Below, in pieces: positions 53,881 to 64,000 of a DNA stretch of 64,000 nt. The stretch lies in contig ML769563.1 of assembly GCA_009733575.1 (NCBI GenBank), forward strand, positions 62,001 to 126,000. The letters run 5' to 3'. How positions within the stretch are numbered: the first letter of the stretch is position 1; each line of letters begins with the position of its first letter. The position numbers and the translations under genes were made by a program. The DNA is from Gymnopus androsaceus JB14. Lineage: Eukaryota > Basidiomycota > Agaricomycetes > Agaricales > Omphalotaceae. A model generated the notes under the pieces. That model searched no databases, was not told where the DNA came from, and worked only from the letters and a program-made list of their open reading frames with translations.

Positions 53881-53888
53881 AATTTATC

Positions 53889-56176
53889 CTATAACTGGGT
53901 GGTTGGGCAATTACCCTTCCTGATCAATCCCAAGCTTGACCAACTTCCCAAGACTGTTGTGATCGCTAGCATACATGGCTGGCTTTGGAAGATATGGTCC
54001 CAGAAATAATCATACGTGGTATGAGTATCCCAAGTTTGAAGAACACGCTCCTCCTGTGGAATGCCTGGGTCTGGCAATAATGGCCTCCCACTCCAGTCGA
54101 GGACCCGCGAGTATCGAGGAACAACAGGGACCTACGAAAGAAAAGGGTACTGGTGAGCCTCAAACAAAAATGAGAGAAGGTAGAGTTACCTTAGGAAAGC
54201 CACAAGCGAGTTTGACCAAAGGATTGTTCTTGTAACAGGCACGGACTTGTTCAAGGGATTCCAAGGTGTACTTGTATACCTCGCCATGAACGTGCCAAGG
54301 GACTCCCGAGAAGGAATAAGTTGCGGGGACCAACTCTAGGGTTTGAGTGGTAGGTTGGCTTGGATAACCGACCAGCTCATTGCGAACCCAAGAGTAGTTG
54401 AGGAAAGACTCCGTTGACTCGCCAGAGCAACAGTTACAACGGTCAGACCGAGGAAAATTATTCTTGAGACTAGCATGAAGTTCCTGAATTTGTTGAAGGC
54501 GTTGTGGAAATGGAAAGTCTGTATACCCGGCATCGCAAAGGTCACTGTAAGAAAGAAATTGGTCTGTGACTTCATGAAAGTTGCTAGTCCTGTACCAAAG
54601 ACACTGGACAGAAGCTTTGTCACAGAAGGGACAGAATTCGTGTGAAGGAATCCAATCCGAAGGATAAGATAAGTTGATGGCAGGAATCGGAGAGAAGGGA
54701 AGTTCTCGATCCAAGAAGCAATTGTGCGAGGCACAATCAAGGGATGAGATGTACCACTTTGAAAGCCACTGGACGGTGAAGGAAAAATTTCCGGTAAAGG
54801 CAAGAAACTGGGTAAAGGAGCCTCGGTAGCCGTAAAATACAAAAAGTTGCTCGTAAGCAATAACTCTGTATGGTACCTTGGCTCCCCCACCAGCGAAGTA
54901 TCCTATGGTTTTGGGAATTTCACAATCCCAAGGACCAATTGTCCGAGGAGCAACGTCCTCAATTGAAGGGGCATTCCCGGTCTGGACAATTGCCTTGATA
55001 AAAGAATGAAAAATGTTCTCACCTGATGTCTCGGGCCTACGAAAGTTGGACGCATTGTCGTTAGGACAAGTACGTTTGCCCTTCCGAGCCTCGACTCCAG
55101 CTGTACCCTAATGAAACATAATATGACCCTTCAGTCAAATCGAGCTGATGAGGAGATACATGTGTGCATACATTGGGGCGAGATGAAGAAGGCGAAGGAG
55201 ATTCCTACGAAACGAATTAAAAAGAGAAATGAAGAAGTAGAGGAGTTGACTTACACGCAAGTGACGCGAATTAGGAGCTGTCGCGACATGGGCATGAGGC
55301 CCGGTCTAGCAAGGAAATCAGCTTTGAAAATGAAGAATGTGATGATCACATACGGGTGTTGCACTTGTGCTGGCAACTTTTAGAGGAGCCGGGACTTCAA
55401 CCACCTCTTCATCCTCTCAGATAGATCGCCGAGAGGAACCATCCTTTTTGGAAAACTGAGGCCTGGTCAATGAGATACAAGGACGAGTAAATAAACTCAC
55501 CCCTTTTCTCTGCTTGCCAGCATGGTCAGGGGTCTCATTTGGAGCCGTGATAGTGCAGTAGTACTTCGTGCACTTCTCGAACAAGTTGACCTTTTGCTGC
55601 TGATGGACGGGGGCCACCAAGTCAAGCAGCGTCTTGTACAATTCTTGATAATCAGTCTGAGAAGCAACTTCTTGACTGGCAGGATAGTGCTGAAGGGTGT
55701 ATGCTATTTTAGCACACACACTAGACTCTGCGGAAAATTGGGAAGTGACATACCAAGTAGACAAGAGCTTGCTCACAAGTAGGGTGACAGATGCTGAGAG
55801 CGCACTTAGCCTTGGCAAGTACCTCGATAGCATCGGCCTGCTTCTGGAGCTGGTTCTTGTGGTTTGGGTAGTCCTTGAGCGTGATGAAAGGACGAGCAGG
55901 CTCAGAGGACATTTTAGAGTGGATGTGCTTGTTGGAAAGAAGAGTTGAAAGATGTAAGCGGAGGCTCAAAAATTTATCCTCGAGATACTGAGGCCTTATA
56001 TTTGAGACGAAGCCAATTTTGGGATCTGAGACGGCACCAGGCTGGACAAAATATTTGCCGCCAAAATACTGCCAGATGAGAGATGAATTCGCCTTCGCTG
56101 CAGACATCAGAACAATGGGACTCAGAGCATCACAGACAGACTTTGCCACGATAGAAATATCATTGCGGCAAGACAT
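53889..56176 (-). pseudogene. Two-gene module copy B, gene 2 (Cys-cluster protein)
   Basis: Main start MSSEPARPFITLKDYPNHKN at 55911. Following pieces: CEQALVYL, then SSVCAKIAYTLQHYPASQEV and KTLLDLVAPVHQQQKVNLFE, an intron GTGAGT...GACCAG (about 55464-55501), a basic SKKDGSSRRS stretch and a stop (TGA, about 55416). Later segments read IFHSFIKAIVQTGNAPSIED, FFGYRG-like hydrophobics, then EFCPFCDKASVQCLW and DRCNCCSGESTESFLNYSW, a paired Cys motif suggesting zinc binding (about 54640-54400), and end near 53889. Upstream conserved sequence (SSLIWQYFGGKYFVQPGAVS) extends to 56176. Copy A has the same 5' part at 42665-43117. It is a repeated gene of unknown function. Confidence 0.5.
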
Positions 56177-56231
56177 GAAACCGGAAGCGCAAAAAAGGGT
56201 CCATTCTGCATGAAATATTTCGCTGTGCTAT

Positions 56232-56282
56232 ACTTGGCTACCCTCCTTCAACTGGGACAGTTGAGATTTTTAGTTTGGGGGA
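56232..56282 (-). promoter_or_regulatory. Conserved CTCCCCCAAACTAAAAATC motif (copy 4 of 5)
   Basis: On the minus strand CTCCCCCAAACTAAAAATCT then CAACTGTCCCAGTTGAAGGAG. It lies just upstream of gene 2 with no adjacent LTR, in the same place as copy 2 in module A. The CAACTG...CAGTTG part is a small inverted repeat. Confidence 0.5.
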
Positions 56283-57059
56283 GAGGATTGGCGAGGTAGA
56301 TTATCTGCAGTCCAAACAAGAGTTGATCGCGGCAAGACCGGAGAAGCGAGAAGCAAAATTCAAAGCTACAGCTAAGAATGGGCACGAACATGTATCTATG
56401 TCTTATCTGGCTAGAACTTGTTAACTTTACTCCTGGTCCTCGGCACAAAACCAGTTTGCAATAAAACAGTTTGAATCCGATGCTTTGACCAATCAAACTC
56501 TTGCTTGATAACAAGGTGGTGTAATCACACCATCAAAACCATATGATGCGCTTGACGACTTAGAGCGGAAGAAGTCCGCTGTGGCTAGAAACGGCACTGG
56601 TCACGGTAAAACCATCAAGGAACTAAATCCTTAGTTGGCCAGAGTCCAATGGAACAGTTTCACCATGACAAGGGTCTGATAAGCAGCGTTGGAAGTGTTT
56701 CAATCTCAAAATGAGATTGGCACAACTTAAACTGCATACATTGAGCCAAAGACACCCGCGAGCAAGTCTGACAGATGGCCGCGGTGACTGGTTCAAGTTC
56801 AGTAGTTTGCCGCGCTGAAGAACTTAACAAAATGCTTAGAAAGGTCTACATGAGCATTAAAATTGCTCAAGACCACTTAGAAGTTTTCTTATGTTTTTCG
56901 CACAAAATAAAGAAGAAACTGGAGTTAAAACTCCTTTTATTTTACTATGATACAAAAACTCGAATTTCTACTATGCTACTATATACAAATTTTGGCATAA
57001 AGTACGAAAAGAGCTACAGATCAATGATATGTTTAAAGTCCAGTGGACTATCAGACACG
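56283..57059. other. Spacer between gene 1 and gene 2, conserved with copy A
   Basis: About 600-700 bp align inversely with 41700-42533. Non-coding substitution pattern. It probably contains the gene 1 3' end and the gene 2 promoter. Confidence 0.5.
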
Positions 57060-60000
57060 TTGAAAAAGCAAAGTAAAATTAAAAAAAATAATAAGCCAGC
57101 GAGGCTGGCAAAAGCTCTGCCACGATACCTCGACTTACTGGCAGCCAACGGACGCTGGAACAAGGATCAGTAAAAACGATGAAGACTAAGGAAGAAAGAA
57201 TTCTTACCTTCCTCTTCCTCGACCCTTGCTTTGACCCACTACCTACAATGAGCACCTGGTGCGCGCTGATATCAGTCTCACGGAAGGACCAGCAGCAGCT
57301 GTTCTGCCTAAGGAAGGTCCGAGGTGAGAGAACAGCATGCAGGAGCCGCGGCAGGGGACTTGGTTGCTTTTCGACGCTTGGCCACTGGTTCGTCGTCTTC
57401 CTCGGCGCTGGGAGACTGAGAAGGAGAAGCGGCGCTTCGAGGGTGAATCTAAAACTGAAGAAATCAGTAAAAAGCTGATGACAAGTATGAAGTTGAAAAG
57501 ACTTACGAGCATGAGACAACGGCCTCCTCCTCTGGACTCCTCACTTGGACTCGCTGGACGATCGAGACAGGCTCGGCAACGATGTAGAAGCCTCCTCTGG
57601 AGCAGACCCCTCCTCGGAAGCTGCCTCCATGGCCTTGGCCTTGCCTTTACCCTTGTACTGAGGTCGACGAACAAGACCAGGGATGGGTGGGACCCTGTCC
57701 AAAGGAATCAAAGCATCGAAGATGACCTACCTGGGACTGGGTAGGCGGCAGCGCGACGACCTCAGGAAGAGGAACCTGCAAAGTCCCTCGAACTCGAGAT
57801 CCTCGAGGGTGAAACACTTGTCCCAACCAAGAAGGAAGGCAAGCATGGACAAACGCTCTGTGTCCGTCTTGGCAACAAAGCCATCCTCGATGAGAGCCTT
57901 CAGCAACGAGCAAGGATCAGAAGCCGAGTTATCGAAGCTGAGCCTGACAGCGAGCAACGTTACTGGCCTGAATCTTGAACTCAGGTCAAGAAAGACTGGA
58001 GCAAGACCTCGGTGCGAAGAAGGCCAAGGTTCTCCTCAACAAGTGTCGAAGAGAACATGGCGACCACTAGATGAAGAAAAGGAGTTAGCCAGACTGATGA
58101 GAAAAAAATTAGAGTAAGAAAAAAAGACGTACCCCCGTTGCTTCTGGCGGCATGCATAAACAGCCGCCTCCGCTCCTCGTCAGCCCGCTCGACAGGGTAG
58201 CTGAACAAACAGGGAGTCTTGCTCATGAGGCAACAATGGCACTCATGGCAGCACTGCTAGTGGACTCAGGTGGCATCGAGCACTGCACTCCAATTCGGAT
58301 GCAGTTGGTGCATGACACCGAGGGAAACTGCAGTTTGGGAAAATATTAGCGTAGCTCGATCAACGATGCTACGCGAAAAGGAAACTTACAGGCTTGCAGC
58401 AGGAATGGTGCTGATGCACCAAGCTGTCCAGATGTTGCGTGAAGTCTAACGCGCTCGTTATTCAGTTGAAATCCCCCAGGAGCAGCAAAACATTCCTGAA
58501 AAACGAAAAGTTAGCCGAGGAACATAAGCGGAAAAAGGGAGACTTACGGTGATCATCCGAACACCTTTTGTCTCAGGATAAGGCGTTCCCACGGCGTTCG
58601 AAGTTCGTGCAGCCGAGACTTGCCCCCACCCCGCGCCAGGACTGAGTCGTAACCAAACAAGGACATATTCTGACGGCCACCCTCAAGCCGAGGAAAGCCC
58701 GAGTCCTTGTCATGGCTGGACTGGCCCTTCTTGGACTTTGGACGTATATCGCGCTCGAGGAAACGGGCTTCGGAACCGGCGAGGTCGGATATTCCAGCTA
58801 ACAAAAGGGATGGAATTAGTAAGGAAGAAATGAGGAAATGAAAGGGAACTTACCCATGGAAGAGCTGAATGCGGACTGGCTGCTCGACAGCCTCGCCCAC
58901 AAACTCAATCTCATTGTCAATGGGAGAAGGATCTTCCTCGACATCAATGTCGTGGTCATCAACCTCCTCCTCGGGCTCCTGTCCATTGTCATCCTCCTCT
59001 CCTGTCATCATCATCATCCTTCCTCCTGGCCATCGTCGGTCTGATGCTCGTTTTCAGGACTCTACGGCCTCGAAGTCGATAAACATGTTGTCGACGAAGG
59101 GTGTCCTCGCTTGGGTCGAAAAGACGAGGGCTTGGCGAAGAAACCTGTGAATCCCGACTTGCTGTTAAAAAGAAAGAAGAATATCAATGAAGAGGAAAAA
59201 GAAAAGGGGAAGGATAGGGGTACTCACCGAAAGACCCACATCCTGACAACCAAAGAAGAGAAAAGAACAATGAAGTCAAAAAAAATGAACTTCACGGACG
59301 AAAGAAGTGGAAAAATTTACCTCGACGAAGGTCACTAATATAAATGGCCTCCTCGGGAAAGAGCTCTCCTGGTCAAGCCCAGAGACGCTCAACTCGAAGT
59401 CAATCGAGAACTTGTGATAATTGACGAAACCACCCGAGATAAGTTCGGAAGGCGTCACAATAGGGCTCGACAATCCGGGGAACTAGATCAAGACAGAAAC
59501 AAAGTGGTTCAGACATCGAGAGGGATCTAAGAAGGTTGATAAAACGGGGCTTACCTCATCACCACCGATGAAGGGGTAGGTCAGAATTGACTCCTCGATG
59601 AACCACTCCGTTTGATATCATTTGAGGCCCTTCCAAGCGTACTGGCCCAGCATCTGTGTACAGAATCGCTGAATGCCAAGCAAAAACGCCGCGGACCAAG
59701 TAGTCGCCATATATTTGCCATACTTGGCCTTATAGGCCACCTAGAAGAGGGAAGGAGTCAGCATAAAACCATGAAGGAAGGTTGAAGGGAAGACTTACCA
59801 TTCTGGGTGAATGCTTATCAAAGAAAGTGACCCAATTTGCCCGCAAGATCTCCAGGTCCTCACTCTGAGACTGATATTCCGCACAGGCAAAGATACCTTG
59901 CAAGAATACAGTCCACAGGAACCAGAACAAGAGGAGCCGAGCATCTTCTTACAAGAAAAGGGAAGTAACAGTCAGCCAAGATTGGACAAAATCAGTTTTT

Positions 60001-60388
60001 TTAAAAAAAGGAAAGCTTACCAGTCAGAGGTAGCGAGACAATCTTTGCTATTCTCAATGATCTGGCAAAGGCTGGAGGGAGGTTTGGTGACTGGAGTTGC
60101 CGAGGAAGAACCTTGAGACAGCCCAGCAGCACCACGAGCCCCACCACGAGCAGCAGGAAGGGTCGAGGACGAGAGTCCTGACTGACCAGGGCCAGTCAAA
60201 CGAGAAGTTTGACCAGAAGTTGAGGCGTGCTGAGTTTCAATGACAGGGACCACTGCGGCAGTACAACGATGGGCCCTCAACGAAGTAGAAGAAGAAGCAG
60301 TGTTCACAGACTTGGAAAGCGCGGGAGAAGGTTGAAATTCATCGTCCGTACCAACGAAAGGTTTCGAAGTAACCCATCTGGACATCAT
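57060..60388 (-). pseudogene. Two-gene module copy B, gene 1 (intron-rich, basic segment)
   Basis: First exon from 60388: MMSRWVTSKPFVGTDDEFQP, a Ser/Ala/Gly-rich stretch and SLCQIIENSKDCLATSD before GTAAGC. Next come FLQGIFACAEYQSQSEDLEI and NWVTFFDKHSPRM (59940-59800) before GTAAGT, then AYKAKYGKYMATTWSAAFL, FCTQMLGQYAWKGLK, a TGA at 59618 and YQTEWFIEESILTYPFIGG. Further exons follow at about 59470-59340, 59130-58855 (LFDPSEDT, DNMFIDFEAVE, an acidic region, VEQPVRIQL), 58800-58560 (DLAGSEARFLERDIRPKSKK) and 57700-57070 (KGKGKAKAMEAASEEG and the basic EEDDEPVAKRRKATKSPAAA). One extra base in the EDT/DNMF exon relative to copy A, plus the TGA, indicate decay. The Lys/Arg-rich and acidic stretches suggest a chromatin- or nucleus-associated protein; this is inference. 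Confidence 0.55.
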
Positions 60389-61110
60389 ATGAATACTGTA
60401 CGAGGTGTAGGAATAAAAATGGGAAGTTTGGGACTTACGAGCTCAAATCCCGCACCTCTTATACTCAAAAAGAGTAACCTACGTGATTAAGTCACGACAA
60501 AAGAAAGATAAAATATTTTTCAGGAAGACAGTGCAATTCCAAAAAGGAGTGACGCGTCTTACCAGTTGTGGCATCTGGAAAAGACATATCATGCGAGGAA
60601 GCACTTCTCGTGGAAAAGATGTACCCTGTATGAGGATTGAACCCTGCACGGGCATCTTTCGAGGTCTAAACATGTCCGCAAATTTAGGTTTTAGAAAATA
60701 TCATAACCAAAATTGGACACCCAACTGATGAATCTTGAAGAGTTCTGACACGGGGACCTTACGAAGCTATAATGAGACTCAGGGATTCCACCGTGCAGGT
60801 ACTCTTCATACCAACCAAGGAATTCCCGTCTCCTGAAAAGTGGGAATGTGGTGTTTTCATTTAAGAAAATCATACGCTCGCTGATCAAGTATGTGATATC
60901 TTGAAGGAAATACGGCAACGGTTTATCTGGAAATTGTGACATCACAAAGACAAGTACAGGATAAGGGAAACGCGTGCTAAAGATGGGGAAGACCCTTTTA
61001 CTTGAATCACCGACTCATGCTGTTCAGTTGATGAAAAAGTCAAATTCAGCACCATGCATCACTTGTCTTGAAGTGATTAACAAGATTCGGGGATCAACGC
61101 AAATCTATTT
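60389..61110. other. Upstream region of copy B gene 1
   Basis: Minus-strand open pieces (60945-60691 and 60673-60479) lack conserved motifs. They could be additional 5' exons or leader. Confidence 0.35.
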
Positions 61111-61230
61111 ATATGATAGGTAGCCTGTCAAGAATGGTGACAAGGACGCCTTGGGGCATGGAATTTATTTCTGTGATAGGTAGTCCATCAAAAATGGTGA
61201 CAAAGGCACCTTGGGGCATAGAAAATAGAA
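61111..61230. repeat. 60-bp tandem duplication
   Basis: Units 61111-61170 and 61171-61230 share TGATAGGTAG, ATGGTGACAA and CCTTGGGGCAT, at roughly 80% identity. Confidence 0.8.
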
Positions 61231-61795
61231 AGTCAGAAGAAGCCATGTGCTAGCAGCAGATGCACAACTCGGAACTCCGACGTGATGGAATGGAAAGATG
61301 TGATATGAGGAAAGAACCGCTGGACCCTGCACAAGCAGGAAAGGCAGACTCACGTCCCAAAAGGGATTTAAGCGCTGACCGGGATATCCCGATCACATCA
61401 CACCAGAATGTCTGGAAGAAGAGCACAGCAAAAGAATCATTATGGTTTCTACGGAGAACGAGAAATCAGGAGACTGCAGGGTCCAAAGACCATGTGTCTG
61501 GACCATGCCAAAGAAACTGGGACACCCAAGTGTATCCAGTTGATCTCTTGCCAAAAGTAGGCATTGATTTGTCAAGATCGCCGCGACTGATGGGATGTGC
61601 CAAAAGAGCATCAGACCCTAAACGCGAGCGGCAACTACGGAATGCACCAAGGCCAGTTAATTGAACTTAGTGCCGCGATGGGCTTCCTCAGCAAGAGCAA
61701 CTCGGACTGACTTCATAAAACAGTCAATGCTGGTCAATTACCCAACGCGATCCAGGTACAGGTTACCTCGCCAAGATATGGCTTCAACTTGTGCC
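61231..61795. other. 3' internal region of the long-LTR gypsy (non-coding) or gene upstream region
   Basis: No protein motif. The last ~110 bp match the remnant at 44944-45057 next to the other LTR, so at least that part belongs to the retroelement. Confidence 0.4.
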
Positions 61796-61833
61796 TCAAC
61801 CGAGGACAGTTGAGATTTTTAGTTTGGGGGAGA
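61796..61833 (+). promoter_or_regulatory. Polypurine tract / conserved motif (copy 5 of 5)
   Basis: GAGATTTTTAGTTTGGGGGA immediately before the LTR start TGATACGCC. In retroelement terms it would prime plus-strand DNA. On the opposite strand it is the CTCCCCCAAACTAAAAATC motif upstream of copy B gene 1. Confidence 0.6.
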
Positions 61834-63558
61834 TGATACGCCGATTTTTTGGCTAAGGCTAGAACTGCGCAGAACCAATAATCCTAGGTTCTGTTAGTAA
61901 CAAAACACGGTCAATAAGAGAACTATAGTGAGCCCGAGCTGATAGTTAAAATCTACCAAGGACCTATTCTACCCAAGAGGTTGCAGAGTAACAGTATGCG
62001 CAACCTATGCACGGTATAGTGTAGCGAGGCAAGCTTGCTGGATCACAAGTTGCTAACCGAGGCAGATAAACGAGCCCACATACCAGTTATACTAGGCTAG
62101 GTCATCGAAGGATATACCCAAGGGATCGAAGTCTTAACGAGGCATCGCTTCCGCGATCAGCTCACCAAGGAGTCTAAACAACACTCAAATTTATTAAACA
62201 AAGCAAGGTGGACCGAGATGAGGAAGTACCCTAACGGGTGCCCTCAAAGTTGACGCTTGCTGGAAAGCACCCAGGCAGATAGCCGTGGCAGTCCAATGCG
62301 GCCACATGACCCACTTGCTGTAGCTACTTCTAGAGCATGGAAGGACCAAGGAGTGTTTCTATCCAAGCCTCAGCATTTTACCAAGATCCATATGCTACCA
62401 GGCATCTAGACTCGAGACCGCGCGGAACTAGGGATAATAACCAGTCTCCCATTGGCAAGGAAAAACATGGAAATACTTCCGAGGGCTGTTCTGCTAAAGG
62501 AACTGGCGAGCCTTGTAAAAAGGCAAATGACTCGAGTCAATTCAGACCAAAATCCCAAAAGTCAACCCAATCGAGGAAGACAAACAAACGAGGCAGGAAA
62601 ATGTCGAGGCAAAACCATAGTATACACACATATATGGACATTATTTATCTTTTTCTATTTTACTTACTCTGTTTCATCCTATCTTGCTCAGTTTCTCTCA
62701 TTTTCCTATTTTCATATATCTTGCTCAGTATATAAGGGTAGCTATTCTATCTCGGAATAACAAGTTAGACTTGATACCTGAAACACAGTTCTATCTTAGG
62801 ATCTGTAGTGATTCGTACATGCTCAGATGCGTCTGCATCGTCCTCTGCAACCTTCGAAACGGGTGGCCTTCTTGTAACCTTGATAATACTGAGGCTGTTC
62901 ATTCTACTTCCCAGCTATTAAGTCAAGCATTCCTGGTTTTCATCTCAAAGAGAGTTCACATCAGTCTTAGGACCGCAGGTGGAGCCTAACGTGCACACCT
63001 CGACGAGCCCGTTGTTGATTAGGAAAGGTCTTGGACCCAAGTGTTGGCTTGGTCTAGTTTTAGGGAGGAAGCTTCTCGGAGTGTTACTTAGCTTTACCAA
63101 CAGATTCTACTCCTTGCCCGCTCTTCGCTGAGTGTGTTAAAAACGCCTACTCAAGTGACTTGCGCGGCAGTTGCATAAGCTTGTTAGGTAACTCGCGGGA
63201 ATCCCTGAGAGTTGGAGTATCATTGCGCGGCGACATAAAGGCTCCCAAGATATGCAAAGTTGTTTGTTGAGTCGGTGTACTTGACCCGTGCTTTGGTGTT
63301 TGCTTTCCCCTCGATTAGTTCAGCGCGTCATCGTTGTACGTTAGTTGGCTTTTCAAAACCTCCCTCCAAATATAAAACCTTGTTCATCGCGCACTATCTG
63401 TGTCAACTGTCAAGCGCTTTTCTCTTCGAATCAATTAGTAGTCGAGGGAACCTTTGACAACCTCCTTCCTCGCATTAAATTAAACCTTTTGGATTGTATC
63501 TGATTGGGGTGATTGTTGTTTGGTTGGTTTTCATACCTAGCACAAATCTAACTCATCA
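61834..63558 (+). repeat. Complete 1.73-kb gypsy LTR
   Basis: Runs TGATACGCCGATTTTTTG to CTAACTCATCA, in inverse orientation to the 43124-44943 LTR and colinear with it. It carries one copy of the 60-bp unit that is duplicated in the other LTRs. It separates copy B gene 1 (minus) from copy C gene 1 (plus) head to head. No TSD between its flanks, as expected for a 3' LTR. Confidence 0.85.
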
Positions 63559-64000
63559 CCTCGATGTCTGAACGTCCTTCCAATTCAACTGCAGCTCCCA
63601 CAAGGCTACCAGCTGCTTGTGACACTGCTGTTTGAGTTGGATCATCCTTGAAGCCTGCCTCAGTTGATCTGTGCAATCAGCTGGCTTCCTCTGCTATTGC
63701 TATTTCCCAGGATGAGAGAGGCATGTGCTCCTTGTTGGAGTGTCCTTGGTCGTTATACTAACATTTTTTTTTTTCTAGAGCTTTACAAGGAGCATATCTG
63801 GTTCCTCCACATCATGATTTTGCAAGGTCTGCCTGGGTTCCTTCGCACCAAAAGGCAGCTAGCTGCTTTGCAAGACTGGCCATCCAAAGCCAACTGGGCA
63901 ACCATGTTTGAATCGTTGTCTCCAAAATTGGTAAGTCTTTTATTTCTCCTCAGACTGTTTTCCCACAATAGTAACCTTTTTGTTTCCAGATAGCCTACCA
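63559..64000 (+). pseudogene. Two-gene module copy C, gene 1 start (runs off window)
   Basis: Starts near ATG 63564 (MSERPSNSTAAPTRLPAACD), with a TGA at about 63633, then SSLKPASVDLCNQLASSAI and DERGMCSLLECPWS. A T-rich intron ends TTTTTCTAG at 63779. The next exon reads LYKEHIWFLHIMILQGLPGF and NWATMFESLSPKL before GTAAGT at 63930, then IAY after an acceptor at 63990. W-F-L...LQG...L..L...W...F...SP is shared with copy B (59940-59800), with the splice junction at the same place, and more weakly with copy D. The LTR at 61834-63558 sits directly against its first exon. Confidence 0.6.

Overview
The window looks like a transposon-dense, gene-poor stretch of a basidiomycete genome, most likely an Agaricomycete. 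The evidence is spliceosomal introns of about 50-100 nt, a Plavaka-type (KDZ) transposase fragment, several Ty3/gypsy lineages, a DIRS-like element with a tyrosine recombinase, a Ty1/copia element, a relic resembling the Agaricomycete TET/JBP-like dioxygenase family, TTAGGG-type interstitial telomere repeats, and families of intron-rich repeated genes. No rRNA, CRISPR array or convincing functional tRNA is visible. Almost everything is truncated, frameshifted or nested, so most calls are relics.

Layout. 0-5 kb: gypsy pol on the minus strand, fused in frame downstream of a Plavaka N-terminal exon and intron. 5-8 kb: short telomere-like repeats, a 737-bp non-autonomous element with perfect terminal inverted repeats (TIRs) and a target-site duplication (TSD), and a decayed intron-bearing gene. 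8.2-10.7 kb: a chromodomain gypsy with six in-frame stops, split by a 695-bp Mutator-like MITE. 10.7-13.4 kb: A+T-rich tandem repeats, two inverted-repeat elements and a gene remnant. 13.7-16.2 kb: a copia LTR (carrying a mariner-type MITE), a half-tRNA primer site and a broken gag. 16.2-23.8 kb: a long gypsy LTR, a multi-exon Cys-cluster gene relic, and a gypsy protease-RT-RNase H fragment. 23.8-29.8 kb: a DIRS-like element with inverted termini, plus a partial second copy and duplicated termini. 29.8-31.7 kb: nested inverted and direct repeats.

31.9-40 kb: an intron-bearing hAT/KDZ-like repeated gene, a TET/JBP-like remnant, a hAT-type MITE with a perfect 8-bp TSD, and a second conserved repeat-associated gene. 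40-45 kb: a 748-bp inverted-repeat element carrying telomere repeats, copy A of a two-gene module, and a 1.8-kb gypsy LTR. 45-48.7 kb: a second hAT MITE inside a minisatellite, and a gypsy gag with primer-binding site and partial LTR. 48.9-53.9 kb: the least repetitive part, with two SINE-like elements, a truncated ERV25/p24-like gene and unrecognised fragments. 53.9-64 kb: copy B of the two-gene module on the minus strand, a complete gypsy LTR, and the start of copy C.

The most interesting pattern is an intron-rich gene family present at least four times (about 18-20.6 kb, 41-41.7 kb, 57-60.4 kb and 63.6-64 kb). Its members share a splice position and, in two copies, a basic Lys/Arg-rich segment. 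A conserved CTCCCCCAAACTAAAAAT-type motif occurs five times, always antisense to a long-LTR gypsy family's polypurine-like end; four of the five lie upstream of, or head-to-head with, such genes. This could be retroelement-borne antisense genes, or host-like genes using the retroelement edge as promoter. Function is unknown.
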